From an uncultured Phascolarctobacterium sp. (lineage in GTDB: Bacteria > Bacillota > Negativicutes > Acidaminococcales > Acidaminococcaceae), in contig CAJKLD010000004.1 of NCBI GenBank assembly GCA_905200645.1, positions 1 to 64,000 on the forward strand: 64,000 nucleotides of DNA, read 5' to 3'. The notes below the pieces were generated by a model. The model saw only the letters and a list, made by a program, of their open reading frames with translations. It was not told the origin of the DNA and did no database searches. This document shows positions 15,172 through 23,696 of the stretch, in pieces. How positions within the stretch are numbered: the first letter of the stretch is position 1; each line of letters begins with the position of its first letter. The position numbers and the translations under genes were made by a program.

Positions 15172-15689
15172 ATGGAGCAATTGATAGCTATCAGCGAAAT
15201 GGCCAAGTTTTTTGGCATTACGCGACAGACCTTGATTTATTATGATGAAATTGATTTTTTCAAGCCGGTATACGTTACCAATTTTAGAAGAAGTATTATT
15301 TCTATTTTTGTCTTGACCCTTATTTTGGCACTGCTTATTCCTCATCTGTGGCTCTGTGCATTTTTGATTATGTCTGTTATGGCGTTGGTAGTAAAAAGCG
15401 CCGACATTCCGCATGAGGATGCTGTGAAGGCGGTAAGGAAAAACGCACTGTCTTTTGGGTAGTTTCAGCAATTATTTTGTGGACGACTGATACTATTCAT
15501 GGCGTGGATATTGGTTGGGTAACTTTGATTATTGTCGTAATGATGGCTATGCCTAAAGTCGGCGGTATTCTCACTCCCGGAAGCTGGAGCGGCGTGCCTG
15601 TACAGACACTGCTGTTTTTGACAGCAGCCGTTCTGTATATGTTGGGACATAAGGACGATATGTTGGCGCTGCTTATACTGATGAAATAA
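15172..15689 (+). pseudogene. broken MerR-HTH / membrane permease chimera
   Basis: The first 30 codons after the GGAGG-preceded ATG encode a MerR-type helix-turn-helix (ISEMAKFFGITRQTLIYYDE, then FKPVYV). Right after this the frame turns into hydrophobic permease sequence up to a stop at 15460-15462. The permease then continues in another frame from about 15432 (KEKRTVFWVVSAIILW, then HGVDIGWV) to a stop at 15687-15689. That second part resembles the middle of DASS/SLC13 anion carriers, including LFLTAA. So a deletion joined a regulator start to a carrier fragment, and a frameshift split the remainder. A functional small MerR-membrane protein (96 aa) cannot be fully excluded. Confidence 0.65.
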
Positions 15690-15804
15690 CTGCTTTAACC
15701 AATAATTTTTGGCAGGTTATAGAGACTTGCCTGCAATATTTAAACTGCTAAATTTTGTTACGAAAATTTGCCTGCGTATTACCGACAATATTTTCACAAA
15801 AAAG

Positions 15805-15840
15805 AAAGCTGCTGTTCTTTGATGGAAACAGCAGCTTTTT
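15805..15840. terminator. bidirectional terminator
   Basis: AAAGCTGCTGTT (15805-15816) pairs perfectly with AACAGCAGCTTT (15827-15838). T-runs follow on both strands. Serves the minus-strand thioredoxin reductase gene. Confidence 0.85.
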
Positions 15841-15843
15841 TGC

Positions 15844-17109
15844 TTACAGCTTGCGTAAATAATTCAGCGCGCTTTGGGCGGCGATAGCTCCGTCGTTAGT
15901 AGCGGTAACTACCTGACGCAGCACCTTGTCGCATACGTCGCCTGCGCCGTAAATTCCGGGAACATTCGTACTCATATCGCCGTTGATAATAATGTAGCCC
16001 TTTTCGTTAGTAATATTAAGCTCGCGGCAGAAATTAGTCGCAGGGTCTGCGCCAATATAGGGGAAAAAGCCGCGGCAGTCTATTATGACTTCCTCGTTAG
16101 TTTTGGTGTTGAGCGCTCTGACCTTGGCTACGCGCCCGTTTTCGGGAATAATTTCTTGTGCAGTGTGCCATGGCAGTACCGTGATTTTAGGATGAGCGGC
16201 AACCTTTTCCTGAATAATCTGCTCGGCGTTATAGACATCGCTGCGCGCGAGAATGGTAATGTGCGAAGCAAATTCTGCCAGATATAAAGATTCTTCAAAA
16301 GCAGCGTTGCCCGCGCCAACTATTACTACGGGCTTGTTGCGGTAGAAGGCCGCGTCGCAAACGGCGCAGAAGCTGACGCCGTGACCAATGAGCTCGCTTT
16401 CGTTGGGAATGTGCAGTAAGCGTTCTATCGTACCGGTGGCGATAATTACGGCAGGCGCTGTAAAACTTTGACCGCTGGCGCAGCGAACGTGACGCAGCTT
16501 GCCGTCAAGCTCGATGTTTTCCGCCTTTTCGTAAAGATAAGCCGTGCCCAGCGCCATAGCCTGCTGATAAATATCATACGCCAGCTGGGAGCCGTTGACA
16601 TTTTTGATGCCGGGCCAATTTTCCAGCTCAAAGGTTTTGATGAGCTTGCCGCCCGGAGCGAAGCTTTCTAAAACTAAAGTGTTCAAGCCCGCGCGGCGTG
16701 CATAAATGGCTGCCGTTAAGCCTGCCGCGCCGCCGCCGATAATAATTAAATCATAATTGGCAGGCGGAGCAGCTTCCACCGGAGATTCTTCGCCTAAAAG
16801 CTTTTCCAAACGCGGCAGCAGACGCTCTTTGGGTAAAAAGCCGCTGTAACGGGCGGCGATTTCGCCGTTTTTAATAAAGAACAGACTGGGAATAATGGCA
16901 ACGTCCATTTCCTCCGTCAGCTGCGGCTCTTTATCTATATTAATTTTCACAATGTCCATATGGTCGCCCAAAATTTTTTCAATATCCTCTAGAACATAAC
17001 CGAGCATTTTGCAGGGGCCGCACCAGGTTGCGTAGAAATCAGCGAAAAAAGTTTTTTTCTCCGCCAGCATTTGGCGGAATTCTGTGGCGTTGGGATGGAT
17101 AATGGCCAT
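15844..17109 (-). CDS. trxB: thioredoxin-thioredoxin reductase fusion protein
   Basis: Single 421-residue chain joining a thioredoxin (about 1-108, active site WCGPC with C30 and C33) to a thioredoxin reductase-like flavoprotein (about 115-421). The latter has FAD motif GGGAAGLTAA and redox pair CAVC (C248, C251). The second nucleotide fold reads GAGNAAFEE, but the arginine-rich HRRxxxR segment that normally holds the NADPH 2'-phosphate is replaced by ARSDVYNA. The electron donor may therefore be NADH, ferredoxin or another. The ATG at 17109 has AAGGAGTG upstream; the GTG nine bases before it lies inside that site. Stand-alone gene with a bidirectional terminator. Confidence 0.88.
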   Translation of the reverse strand: MAIIHPNATEFRQMLAEKKTFFADFYATWCGPCKMLGYVLEDIEKILGDHMDIVKINIDKEPQLTEEMDVAIIPSLFFIKNGEIAARYSGFLPKERLLPRLEKLLGEESPVEAAPPANYDLIIIGGGAAGLTAAIYARRAGLNTLVLESFAPGGKLIKTFELENWPGIKNVNGSQLAYDIYQQAMALGTAYLYEKAENIELDGKLRHVRCASGQSFTAPAVIIATGTIERLLHIPNESELIGHGVSFCAVCDAAFYRNKPVVIVGAGNAAFEESLYLAEFASHITILARSDVYNAEQIIQEKVAAHPKITVLPWHTAQEIIPENGRVAKVRALNTKTNEEVIIDCRGFFPYIGADPATNFCRELNITNEKGYIIINGDMSTNVPGIYGAGDVCDKVLRQVVTATNDGAIAAQSALNYLRKL

Positions 17110-17493
17110 AAAAATCACTCCTTATAGTAAAATTTTTCTGCGATTATTTATGCTTATATTATATAACAAAACGATGCCTTATATTTTGAATTTTTGGGGA
17201 AGAAATAATGATAAAAACCAGACTTAGCATCAGTAAGCCTCTTGTTTGCTTTTATTATACGCAGAAGCAGAATTTTTGTATGTGATAAAGTTACATTAGA
17301 GGTGAGGAAGGGGATTATATCCTAAAGCTTTAATGTGACAATAAATTTATAAAGCGTTTTTCAAAATCATACTATATAAATAAGCATAGATATATCCTCT
17401 TTACATTTTTTCAGCAGGATTTATAGGTAATCTAGTAGAATATAAAAAAATAGAATTCTGTTTTTTATATTTTGTCTTGGAAGGAGTATTATC
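17110..17493. other. 384-base gap without a recognisable gene
   Basis: AT-rich intergenic region between divergent genes. A TATAAT-like box for the minus strand lies at 17158-17163, suitable for the thioredoxin reductase gene, but without a good -35 box. No convincing plus-strand promoter, repeat or structured RNA was recognised. Confidence 0.4.
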
Positions 17494-18723
17494 ATGAAAG
17501 AAACTGTAAAAAAATATCTTGCTGACCATTATGCCGATTATGTAAAAGACTTGGAAATTTTAACTAACATAGATTCGGGTAACGGCGACCGCGAGGGTAC
17601 GGAGGCTGCCAATAAATTTGTCGCTGCTAGAATGGAAGAAATCGGCGCGGCTACCGAGTTTCGTTACAACGACAGAGCCTGTCATTTGATCAGCCGTTTA
17701 AAGGGCAGAGGCAAATATACTATTCTGCTTGTTGCGCATGTGGATACCGTTTTCAAAAGAGGCGAGGCTGCCCGTCGGCCTTTCCGTGTAGATGAAAATA
17801 ATTTCGCCTGGGGTCCCGGCGTTGGCGACGATAAGGCTACAGTTGTAGAAGTAATTTACGGCTTAAAGGCTTTGAAAGCAGCAGGCTTTGATAATTTTAA
17901 AGAAATTATTTATTACACCAACGGCGAAGAAGAGGGCGGCTCCAAAACTGCGGAGGATATTGTTGCCGAATTAAGTCAGCAGTCCGATTTTGCTATTTTG
18001 ATGGATGTTGCCCGTCCTAATTGGGGCATTGTTACCCAGCGTAAGGGTAGCGCTAAATATCGCATTGAAGTTGCCGGCAAGGGCGGACATCACGGCAACG
18101 CTTCGCAGGAATGTGCCAATGCCATTCATCAGTTAGCTTATACCATTACTGAACTGCATAAGCTGGCAAGTCCCATGCCCGGCCATCCGGATGATTTTAC
18201 TGTAGAAGCCTTAAAAAAACGCGGTGTTGTGGACGCAGGTCAATTTATTCCGCAAAACACTGTCAACGTCGGCGTAATTGGCTCCAATAATGATAAAATC
18301 AGCGTTATTCCCGGCGACGCTTTTTGCGAAGTAAATATTCGCTGCTTTACTATTGAGGAGCAGGAGCGTATCGACAGAGAAGTAAAGGCTTTGGCGGATA
18401 AAATTGTGATTGACGGAACCTCCGTCAAGGTCACCGGCGGTATTGTAACCGGTCCCATGCAGAAAACTGCGCAGGCGCAAAAAATGGTAGACGTTTATAA
18501 ACGTATTGTAAAAGAAGAATTTGGCGGCGAGGTCAGCGAATGGGTAGCTGGCGGCTTGACCGACGGCAATCGTACTGCTAAATATGTGCCTACTCTCGAT
18601 GCCTTGGGCGTAGAAAATTATGACGAGCATACCGACCATGAATCCGTAGATTTGAACACGGCTGTGCCGCGTACAACTGCCTTTGCTTTAACCTTGGCAG
18701 AGCTGGCAGCAAACTGGTCTTGA
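17494..18723 (+). CDS. M20-family metallopeptidase (glutamate carboxypeptidase-like)
   Basis: Zinc peptidase of 409 residues of the ArgE/DapE/carboxypeptidase G2 group, removing a C-terminal amino acid or acyl group. Metal and catalytic residues are visible: H82 and D84 in VAHVDTVF, D112 and D113 in GVGDDKA, and the glutamates at 145-147 in NGEEEGG. The final HTDHESVD supplies the last histidine. The middle region (KGGHHGNASQE) is the lid and dimerisation domain. Cytoplasmic, no signal. A GGAGT ribosome site precedes the ATG. It appears to be a single gene; the substrate cannot be inferred. Confidence 0.85.
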   Translation: MKETVKKYLADHYADYVKDLEILTNIDSGNGDREGTEAANKFVAARMEEIGAATEFRYNDRACHLISRLKGRGKYTILLVAHVDTVFKRGEAARRPFRVDENNFAWGPGVGDDKATVVEVIYGLKALKAAGFDNFKEIIYYTNGEEEGGSKTAEDIVAELSQQSDFAILMDVARPNWGIVTQRKGSAKYRIEVAGKGGHHGNASQECANAIHQLAYTITELHKLASPMPGHPDDFTVEALKKRGVVDAGQFIPQNTVNVGVIGSNNDKISVIPGDAFCEVNIRCFTIEEQERIDREVKALADKIVIDGTSVKVTGGIVTGPMQKTAQAQKMVDVYKRIVKEEFGGEVSEWVAGGLTDGNRTAKYVPTLDALGVENYDEHTDHESVDLNTAVPRTTAFALTLAELAANWS

Positions 18724-18804
18724 TAATTTTGCATAAATTGACTTTATCAATATGTCGGCAAAAGGCTTATAATAAGTTTATTCTTATATAACGGAGGGAT
18801 ACTT

Positions 18805-19620
18805 ATGACGAATTTAAATAAAGCCTTGACTATTGCCGGCAGCGATACCAGCGGTGGCGCAGGTATGGAGGCAGATTTAAAAACTATGGAGGAGCTGGGC
18901 GTTTTTGGCATGACGGCTCTGACCTGTATTGTAACCATGCATCCGGTTACCTGGGAACATAGCGCTTTTCCGTTGCCGATTGATTTGGTTGAAAAGCAGC
19001 TGGTAACGGCAATTGAAGGTGTTGGTATTAACGCCATGAAAACCGGTATGCTGGGCAGCGCTGCTTTGGTAGAATTGGTAGCTGCTTCTATTGATAAATA
19101 TGCTTTGCCAAATGTAGTTATTGATCCCGTAATGGTGTGCAAGGGCTGTGATTTAATTTTAGTTCCTGATGCCGCTCAAGCTATCAAGAAGCTATTAATG
19201 CCGCGCTGCGATATTATTACGCCTAATACAGTGGAGGCGGCGTATCTTGCGGATATGCCGGAAGTTAAAACTGCGGCGCAGATTCACGAAGCGGCAGAGC
19301 GTATTCTTGCTGCCGGAGCTAAGAACGTAGTAATTAAGGGCGGCGAGCGTCTTGCCGACAATGCAGCCATAGATGTTTTTTATGACGGGAAGGAATTTTT
19401 GGAAATGGCCGTTCCTAAAATTTATCCTTCTTACAATCATGGCGCAGGCTGTACTTTTTCCGCTGCTATTACTGCAGGTTTGGCTAACGGTATGAATATG
19501 CAGGAGGCGGTGCAGCAGGCTAAAGCCTTTGTAACTGCGGCGCTTAAACATGGCTTTGCTATAAATAATATCGTCGGCTGCACTAATCATACCGCTTATA
19601 AAAAATATGGCGCTTGCTAA
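18805..19620 (+). CDS. pdxK: pyridoxal/pyridoxine kinase, ThiD-like
   Basis: ATP-dependent kinase of 271 residues in the ribokinase fold, most like the Bacillus-type PdxK (a ThiD relative) that phosphorylates pyridoxal or pyridoxine for vitamin B6 salvage. It shows TIAGSDTSGGAGMEADLK at the N-terminus, VIDPVMVCKG near 111, and the anion-hole motif GAGCTFSAAI near 213. Cys in GAGC is typical of this group. CGGAGGG precedes the ATG. Hydroxymethylpyrimidine kinase (ThiD) activity is the alternative; no thiamine genes or TPP riboswitch are nearby, which favours PdxK. Confidence 0.82.
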   Translation: MTNLNKALTIAGSDTSGGAGMEADLKTMEELGVFGMTALTCIVTMHPVTWEHSAFPLPIDLVEKQLVTAIEGVGINAMKTGMLGSAALVELVAASIDKYALPNVVIDPVMVCKGCDLILVPDAAQAIKKLLMPRCDIITPNTVEAAYLADMPEVKTAAQIHEAAERILAAGAKNVVIKGGERLADNAAIDVFYDGKEFLEMAVPKIYPSYNHGAGCTFSAAITAGLANGMNMQEAVQQAKAFVTAALKHGFAINNIVGCTNHTAYKKYGAC

Positions 19621-19684
19621 ATTTGTGTTTTCTGCGCGGGCACAAATAGCGTAGGTAATAGGTAGAAGTTTTTGGAGAAAGATT

Positions 19685-20098
19685 ATGTGGATTGTTTTTG
19701 CATTATTGTCAGCCGTTTTTGCGGCACTAACTTCAATCTTTGCTAAAATTGGCATTGAAAATGTCAATTCTAATTTGGCTACAGCAATTCGCACGATTGT
19801 TGTGTTGTTGATGGCCTGGCTCATAGTTTTTGCTACCGGTAAACATCAGCAGATTGCGGATATCAGCAGCAAAAGCTGGCTCTTTTTGGTGCTGAGCGGT
19901 TTGGCAACAGGCTTGTCATGGCTGTGTTATTTTTATGCTTTGCAGATTGGCGAAGCAAGTAAGGTTGTGCCTGTTGATAAATTCAGCGTGGTTATTACTA
20001 TGGTTATGGCGTTCGTTATTTTAGGAGAGACTATAACGCTGAAAACTATTATCGGCGGCCTGTTGATTACTGCCGGGACGCTGGTCTTAATATTTTAG
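19685..20098 (+). CDS. single-domain EamA/DMT-type membrane protein
   Basis: Membrane protein of 137 residues with about five hydrophobic segments and one EamA repeat. The motif LCYFYALQIGEASKVVPVDKFSVV is the usual second-half signature of the drug/metabolite transporter family. Full EamA proteins have two repeats (about 300 residues), so this one probably works as a dimer, as in small DMT proteins. It lies 64 bases after pdxK on the same strand and before a bidirectional terminator. Substrate unknown; B6 vitamers are only a guess from position. Confidence 0.78.
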   Translation: MWIVFALLSAVFAALTSIFAKIGIENVNSNLATAIRTIVVLLMAWLIVFATGKHQQIADISSKSWLFLVLSGLATGLSWLCYFYALQIGEASKVVPVDKFSVVITMVMAFVILGETITLKTIIGGLLITAGTLVLIF

Positions 20099-20160
20099 TC
20101 AAATAAAATTGCAGAAACATATTATTACTTGTTCAACGCGTTTTTTGACGTTCGCTTATA

Positions 20161-20188
20161 AAAAAAGTCGCCGTGTGGCGACTTTTTT
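20161..20188. terminator. bidirectional terminator between converging genes
   Basis: AAAAAAGTCGCC (20161-20172), GTGT loop, GGCGACTTTTTT (20177-20188). Perfect, with T-runs on both strands. Confidence 0.92.
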
Positions 20189-20198
20189 ACATTATCAA

Positions 20199-21611
20199 TT
20201 AAATATGGTTAAATAACCCCCAAAATGTCATACAAACATATCCTAAACAGCTGACCAGCACCATACATAAGATAGAAAGCTTTACGCCATGGAGCATTAA
20301 ATCATCTGGATTAAGACCGTAGGTAACGCCAACGGCGCGTGTGCTTACCGGCAGAATAAATGCGCAATTAACGGCTACAATGGAAATTAAAATATAGGGA
20401 ATGGGATTAACACCCAACGCTTTAGTTATACTTTCTACTACCGGTATGGAAATAGACGCTGCCGCAGTATTGCTGCTGATTTCTGTTAGAAAGGTGGCAA
20501 ATAAAGTCAAACTGAACATTGTTTCCACGCCGCCGCTTAAAGGCAGCAAGGTGATTACTTTGGCAATGGCTTCTGCCGCGCCGGTATCTGTGATTAGCTT
20601 GCCTAAAGCTAAGCCGCCGGAAAAAAGAAAAATCATGCCCCACATGATGCCTTTTTCTGCTTCATTCCAAGTAAGCAGAAGTTGACCGGTTTCGTTGCGC
20701 AGGACAAAGGTCAGCATACCAAAGCAAAAGAAAACATAGGCTGGTTTCATTAAAGGTAAATAGCTGACATAAAGCGGACGAACGAAAGCTAGAAGCGTAG
20801 CCAAAACAAACAGCCATAATCCCAGCTTTTCTCCACGTTTCATTGGTCCAAGTTTAGCATAAACAGAACGGAAATATTCTTTACCGCCTTCTATATGTTT
20901 TACAGGCATAGGTAGATGCAGCAAAAATACTAAAATAAACAGCAAAATGATAAACAGCAAAGGTAAAAAGCGGATAATCCAGTCAATATACATGAATTCT
21001 TTGCCTGTAAGTTTTTCTAAATAGCTGATAGCCACTAAATTGGACGCACCGCCTAAAGGCGAACCAAAGCCTCCGAAGCCTGCGCCCCAGACCAACGCCA
21101 GTAAAATAGGCGTAGCAATAGGATTATTGGTGATTTGTGTCTGTCCAAGAAATTTTAGCATGCTGACTGCCACCGGAACTAAAATCATAACTACGACTAC
21201 ATTGGGTAAAAAGATAGATAATACGGTTGCGGCAAGCAGCCATACAGTAATCTGCTGTTGCATGGAGGTGCCAATGCCGCAAAGGAATTTAATGGCCATG
21301 CGTTTATCTAAATGCGTTTTTTCCCATACTAGACTGATAAGGTCGCTGCCGACTAAAAGAACCACAATTTCTGAAAAATATTTGCTGATGATACCCTCCA
21401 TAGGTACTATCCCGAAGACTGCGTTGATGGGAATAGGTAAAAGCGCCGTAACGGCAATATTTACCGGGCGCAGCACCCACCACAAACCCATCCAGCATAT
21501 TGTAGCGATAGCGGCTGCTTGTTTAAAGGGAATAAGCTGCGCTAAGATAAGCAGCACTACAAAAAATAATAACGGTCCGGTCAAGGTGTTCAATGAACGA
21601 TATTTTTTCAT
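20199..21611 (-). CDS. DASS (SLC13) family anion/dicarboxylate symporter
   Basis: Membrane carrier of 470 residues with about eleven or twelve hydrophobic segments, of the divalent anion:sodium symporter family that takes up succinate, malate, citrate or sulfate. Family features are GAGFGGFGSPLGGASNLVA near 180 and TEISSNTAAASISIPV near 390 (the two SNT-type motifs; the first is altered to GGASN), then STRAVGVTYG near the end. AGGAG precedes the ATG. It is transcribed divergently from a LysR regulator, which likely controls it. A dicarboxylate such as succinate is a reasonable guess. Confidence 0.87.
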   Translation of the reverse strand: MKKYRSLNTLTGPLLFFVVLLILAQLIPFKQAAAIATICWMGLWWVLRPVNIAVTALLPIPINAVFGIVPMEGIISKYFSEIVVLLVGSDLISLVWEKTHLDKRMAIKFLCGIGTSMQQQITVWLLAATVLSIFLPNVVVVMILVPVAVSMLKFLGQTQITNNPIATPILLALVWGAGFGGFGSPLGGASNLVAISYLEKLTGKEFMYIDWIIRFLPLLFIILLFILVFLLHLPMPVKHIEGGKEYFRSVYAKLGPMKRGEKLGLWLFVLATLLAFVRPLYVSYLPLMKPAYVFFCFGMLTFVLRNETGQLLLTWNEAEKGIMWGMIFLFSGGLALGKLITDTGAAEAIAKVITLLPLSGGVETMFSLTLFATFLTEISSNTAAASISIPVVESITKALGVNPIPYILISIVAVNCAFILPVSTRAVGVTYGLNPDDLMLHGVKLSILCMVLVSCLGYVCMTFWGLFNHI

Positions 21612-21693
21612 AACTACATCTCCTCGTATAATATTAGCTAGCTGTAAGGCTAAAGAGTATTTACTTTATTATATTCTTGGAGTAAAATTAAGT

Positions 21694-21703
21694 AAAATAT
21701 TTT
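21694..21703. promoter_or_regulatory. palindrome in the carrier/LysR divergent region
   Basis: AAAATATTTT, flanked by loosely symmetric TTAAGT and AATTTGA, in the 136 bases between the two divergent start codons. A possible LysR-type site, but AT-rich sequence makes this weak. Confidence 0.25.
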
Positions 21704-21747
21704 AATTTGATTTATTTAATCATTTTTTGCTATATTAGGAGCGCGTT

Positions 21748-22632
21748 ATGGATTTTGATTTTTATCGTAATTTTATTGTGGTTGCCGAAACAGGCAATAT
21801 TAGTGCCGCAGCAAAAAAGCTGGCTATTGTACAGCCGGCTCTCAGTGCGCAAATTAAAACTTTAGAAAAATATTATCAGATTCAGCTTTTTAAAACCTGC
21901 CGCGGTAAGCGTCATATTGAGCTTACCGAAGCAGGAGAAGCCTTTTTAAAGCAGGCTAAGCTGCTTTGCTCCACTGAAGATGGCATTAATCTTTCTATGC
22001 AGTCCTTCAGCAAGCAGGCCAGCGGCACTCTGCGCTTTAGCGTTTCCTATGCCAGCAGTGAATATTTTTTGAATAATTTTATTATTCCTTTTGCTAAACA
22101 GCAGCCGCAGATCAATTTTCAATTTCATAATGCCACTGTTATGGAACAGTTAAAGCAGCTTACTCATGAACTAATTGATTTTGGCTTTGCTAATGCGCCT
22201 TTGCCGCATTCAGAGGAAATAACGGCTGTAAAAATTAAAACGGAATATTTCTATGCTGTTTACAGTAAAAGGATGCAGCTTCCTTGGGCCGAGAAAACGA
22301 TTTTGACTCCGGACGCTTTGAAAGATTTGCCGCTTTGCTGCAATTACGGCAGCTACAGCTTGCTGCGCAGCGTTTGTCAGGGGTATGGCTTTCAGCCTAA
22401 AATATCGTTTATTTCTACAACTTCCTTAGATGCTGTGACCTTTGCTGCCAGCGATTTAGGTATAGCTATTGTTGCCGCACTGCCTAACGATCCTGTAAAC
22501 GAAGATATGTTACGTCTGCCTATTGATGACTGCAAGCTTACTTTTTCTCAAAGCCTTTATTGGAGCAATAAAAATAAACTTTCGCCGGCAGCAGAATTAT
22601 TTTTACAGTTTTTTCAAAGCAGGAAAAATTAA
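21748..22632 (+). CDS. LysR-family transcriptional regulator
   Basis: Regulator of 294 residues with an N-terminal winged helix-turn-helix (about 4-62; GNISAAAKKLAIVQPALSAQ is the recognition region) and a LysR-type substrate-binding domain from about residue 90. AGGAG lies seven bases before the ATG. Divergent from the DASS carrier gene, its most likely target, and probably autoregulated. Ends 26 bases from the stop of the converging orphan gene. The effector is unknown, presumably the carried acid or a product of it. Confidence 0.9.
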   Translation: MDFDFYRNFIVVAETGNISAAAKKLAIVQPALSAQIKTLEKYYQIQLFKTCRGKRHIELTEAGEAFLKQAKLLCSTEDGINLSMQSFSKQASGTLRFSVSYASSEYFLNNFIIPFAKQQPQINFQFHNATVMEQLKQLTHELIDFGFANAPLPHSEEITAVKIKTEYFYAVYSKRMQLPWAEKTILTPDALKDLPLCCNYGSYSLLRSVCQGYGFQPKISFISTTSLDAVTFAASDLGIAIVAALPNDPVNEDMLRLPIDDCKLTFSQSLYWSNKNKLSPAAELFLQFFQSRKN

Positions 22633-22657
22633 ATTTGCTTTTTCACTTTTGCTAAAG

Positions 22658-23344
22658 CTAAAAATAGCATTTTATTTGTGGATCTTCTGCTGCTAAAAGC
22701 TGCCTTAAAGACGAAAAATCATTATCTATGAAATTTAATCGCTGATATCTTTGCTGTAAATAGATGATAAATTCCTGCAGATGCCTGCATTCGATAACAT
22801 GGCTGTTGGCTAAATATTGACTGATAACATTATTGATTAGCACAACAACGCTGCTGTCTATGCTTTCTTGCGGGCAGGCGTAAAGCTGTAGAAAAACCTC
22901 CTTAAACCCGTAAGGCATGGGGCAGGAGTAGATTTTCTGTATACTAACGAATAAACGCGCATACGCTAAAAGATTGCGCATTTCTTGATTAATTTTATCC
23001 GGCGCAACAGTGCGCGGTTTTGGTTTATGGGCAAAAACGCTGAATTTAGGCGGTAAAGATAATTGCCAATTCTTTAGTAACGCTTTGCCTGTTGCCACCG
23101 AAAAAATAGGGTAATAGAGTTTTAAATTCGTCATATCCCGTACTTTAAAGGTTATGGCTGTATCGCGCAGCTTTCTGCCGCCGTACATCCAACTGTAAAC
23201 GGTCTGGCCGGGGGCTAAATCCTCGTAGGCCTCTACTTCTACTCTAAAATAGCGCGGAATATTTAGGCGTAACTGCTGGTTTTTACAAAACTTGGTGATA
23301 AATAAATTAACTTCTTTACCGGATGCCATAATATAATCGTTCAT
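22658..23344 (-). CDS. hypothetical protein
   Basis: Not recognised. The 228 residues show no signal peptide or membrane segment. The N-terminal half is rich in beta-type sequence (YFRVEVEAYEDLAPGQTVYS, then TAITFKVRDMTNLKLYYP). The C-terminal half looks helical, with several cysteines and a run EFIIYLQQRYQRLNF. The ATG at 23344 is chosen, behind GAAGGAG; a TTG directly before it is possible. The neighbours are a converging LysR gene and a divergent plasmalogen-synthase-like operon, with a strong inverted repeat in the shared upstream region. Confidence 0.65.
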   Translation of the reverse strand: MNDYIMASGKEVNLFITKFCKNQQLRLNIPRYFRVEVEAYEDLAPGQTVYSWMYGGRKLRDTAITFKVRDMTNLKLYYPIFSVATGKALLKNWQLSLPPKFSVFAHKPKPRTVAPDKINQEMRNLLAYARLFVSIQKIYSCPMPYGFKEVFLQLYACPQESIDSSVVVLINNVISQYLANSHVIECRHLQEFIIYLQQRYQRLNFIDNDFSSLRQLLAAEDPQIKCYF

Positions 23345-23696
23345 CAATTAACACAACTCCTTCATTGCTTGGCAAAACTATCCGTGTATTTTTGTTGCTG
23401 CGTTACTAGTAAATAATGGGCCCACAATATTTACTTCGCTTGTATTATACACTTTTGCCGCTAAAAAGCTATGGACAAAGTAAACAAAATTTAAAAATTT
23501 TTTTGTGCACTTTGCACAAAAAATTTTTGACAACAAAAAATTATGGCTTTTAACCTTCAAGAAAATCAAAAGTTTTCATTTTTTTTACTTTTTTATTTTC
23601 TAAGTATTTTACTAATCAGCTTTAAAGTATTAAAATATAAAATGAATAAGTATTGATTGATTTCTATATTGGTAGAATCAGTTTCCGGAGGTCATT
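23345..23696. other. 352-base AT-rich divergent intergenic region
   Basis: No gene is seen. It holds the inverted repeat at 23493-23528 and a TTGACA at 23527-23532 without a convincing -10 box. Probably the promoter region for both flanking genes. Confidence 0.45.
23493..23528. promoter_or_regulatory. long inverted repeat, operator or hairpin candidate
   Basis: Arms AAAAATTTTTTTGTGCA (from 23493) and TGCACAAAAAATTTTT (to 23528) around CTT, with one bulge. The core TTTTGTGCA-N3-TGCACAAAA resembles a dimeric-regulator site. It lies between the orphan gene and the double-activase operon. Confidence 0.5.
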
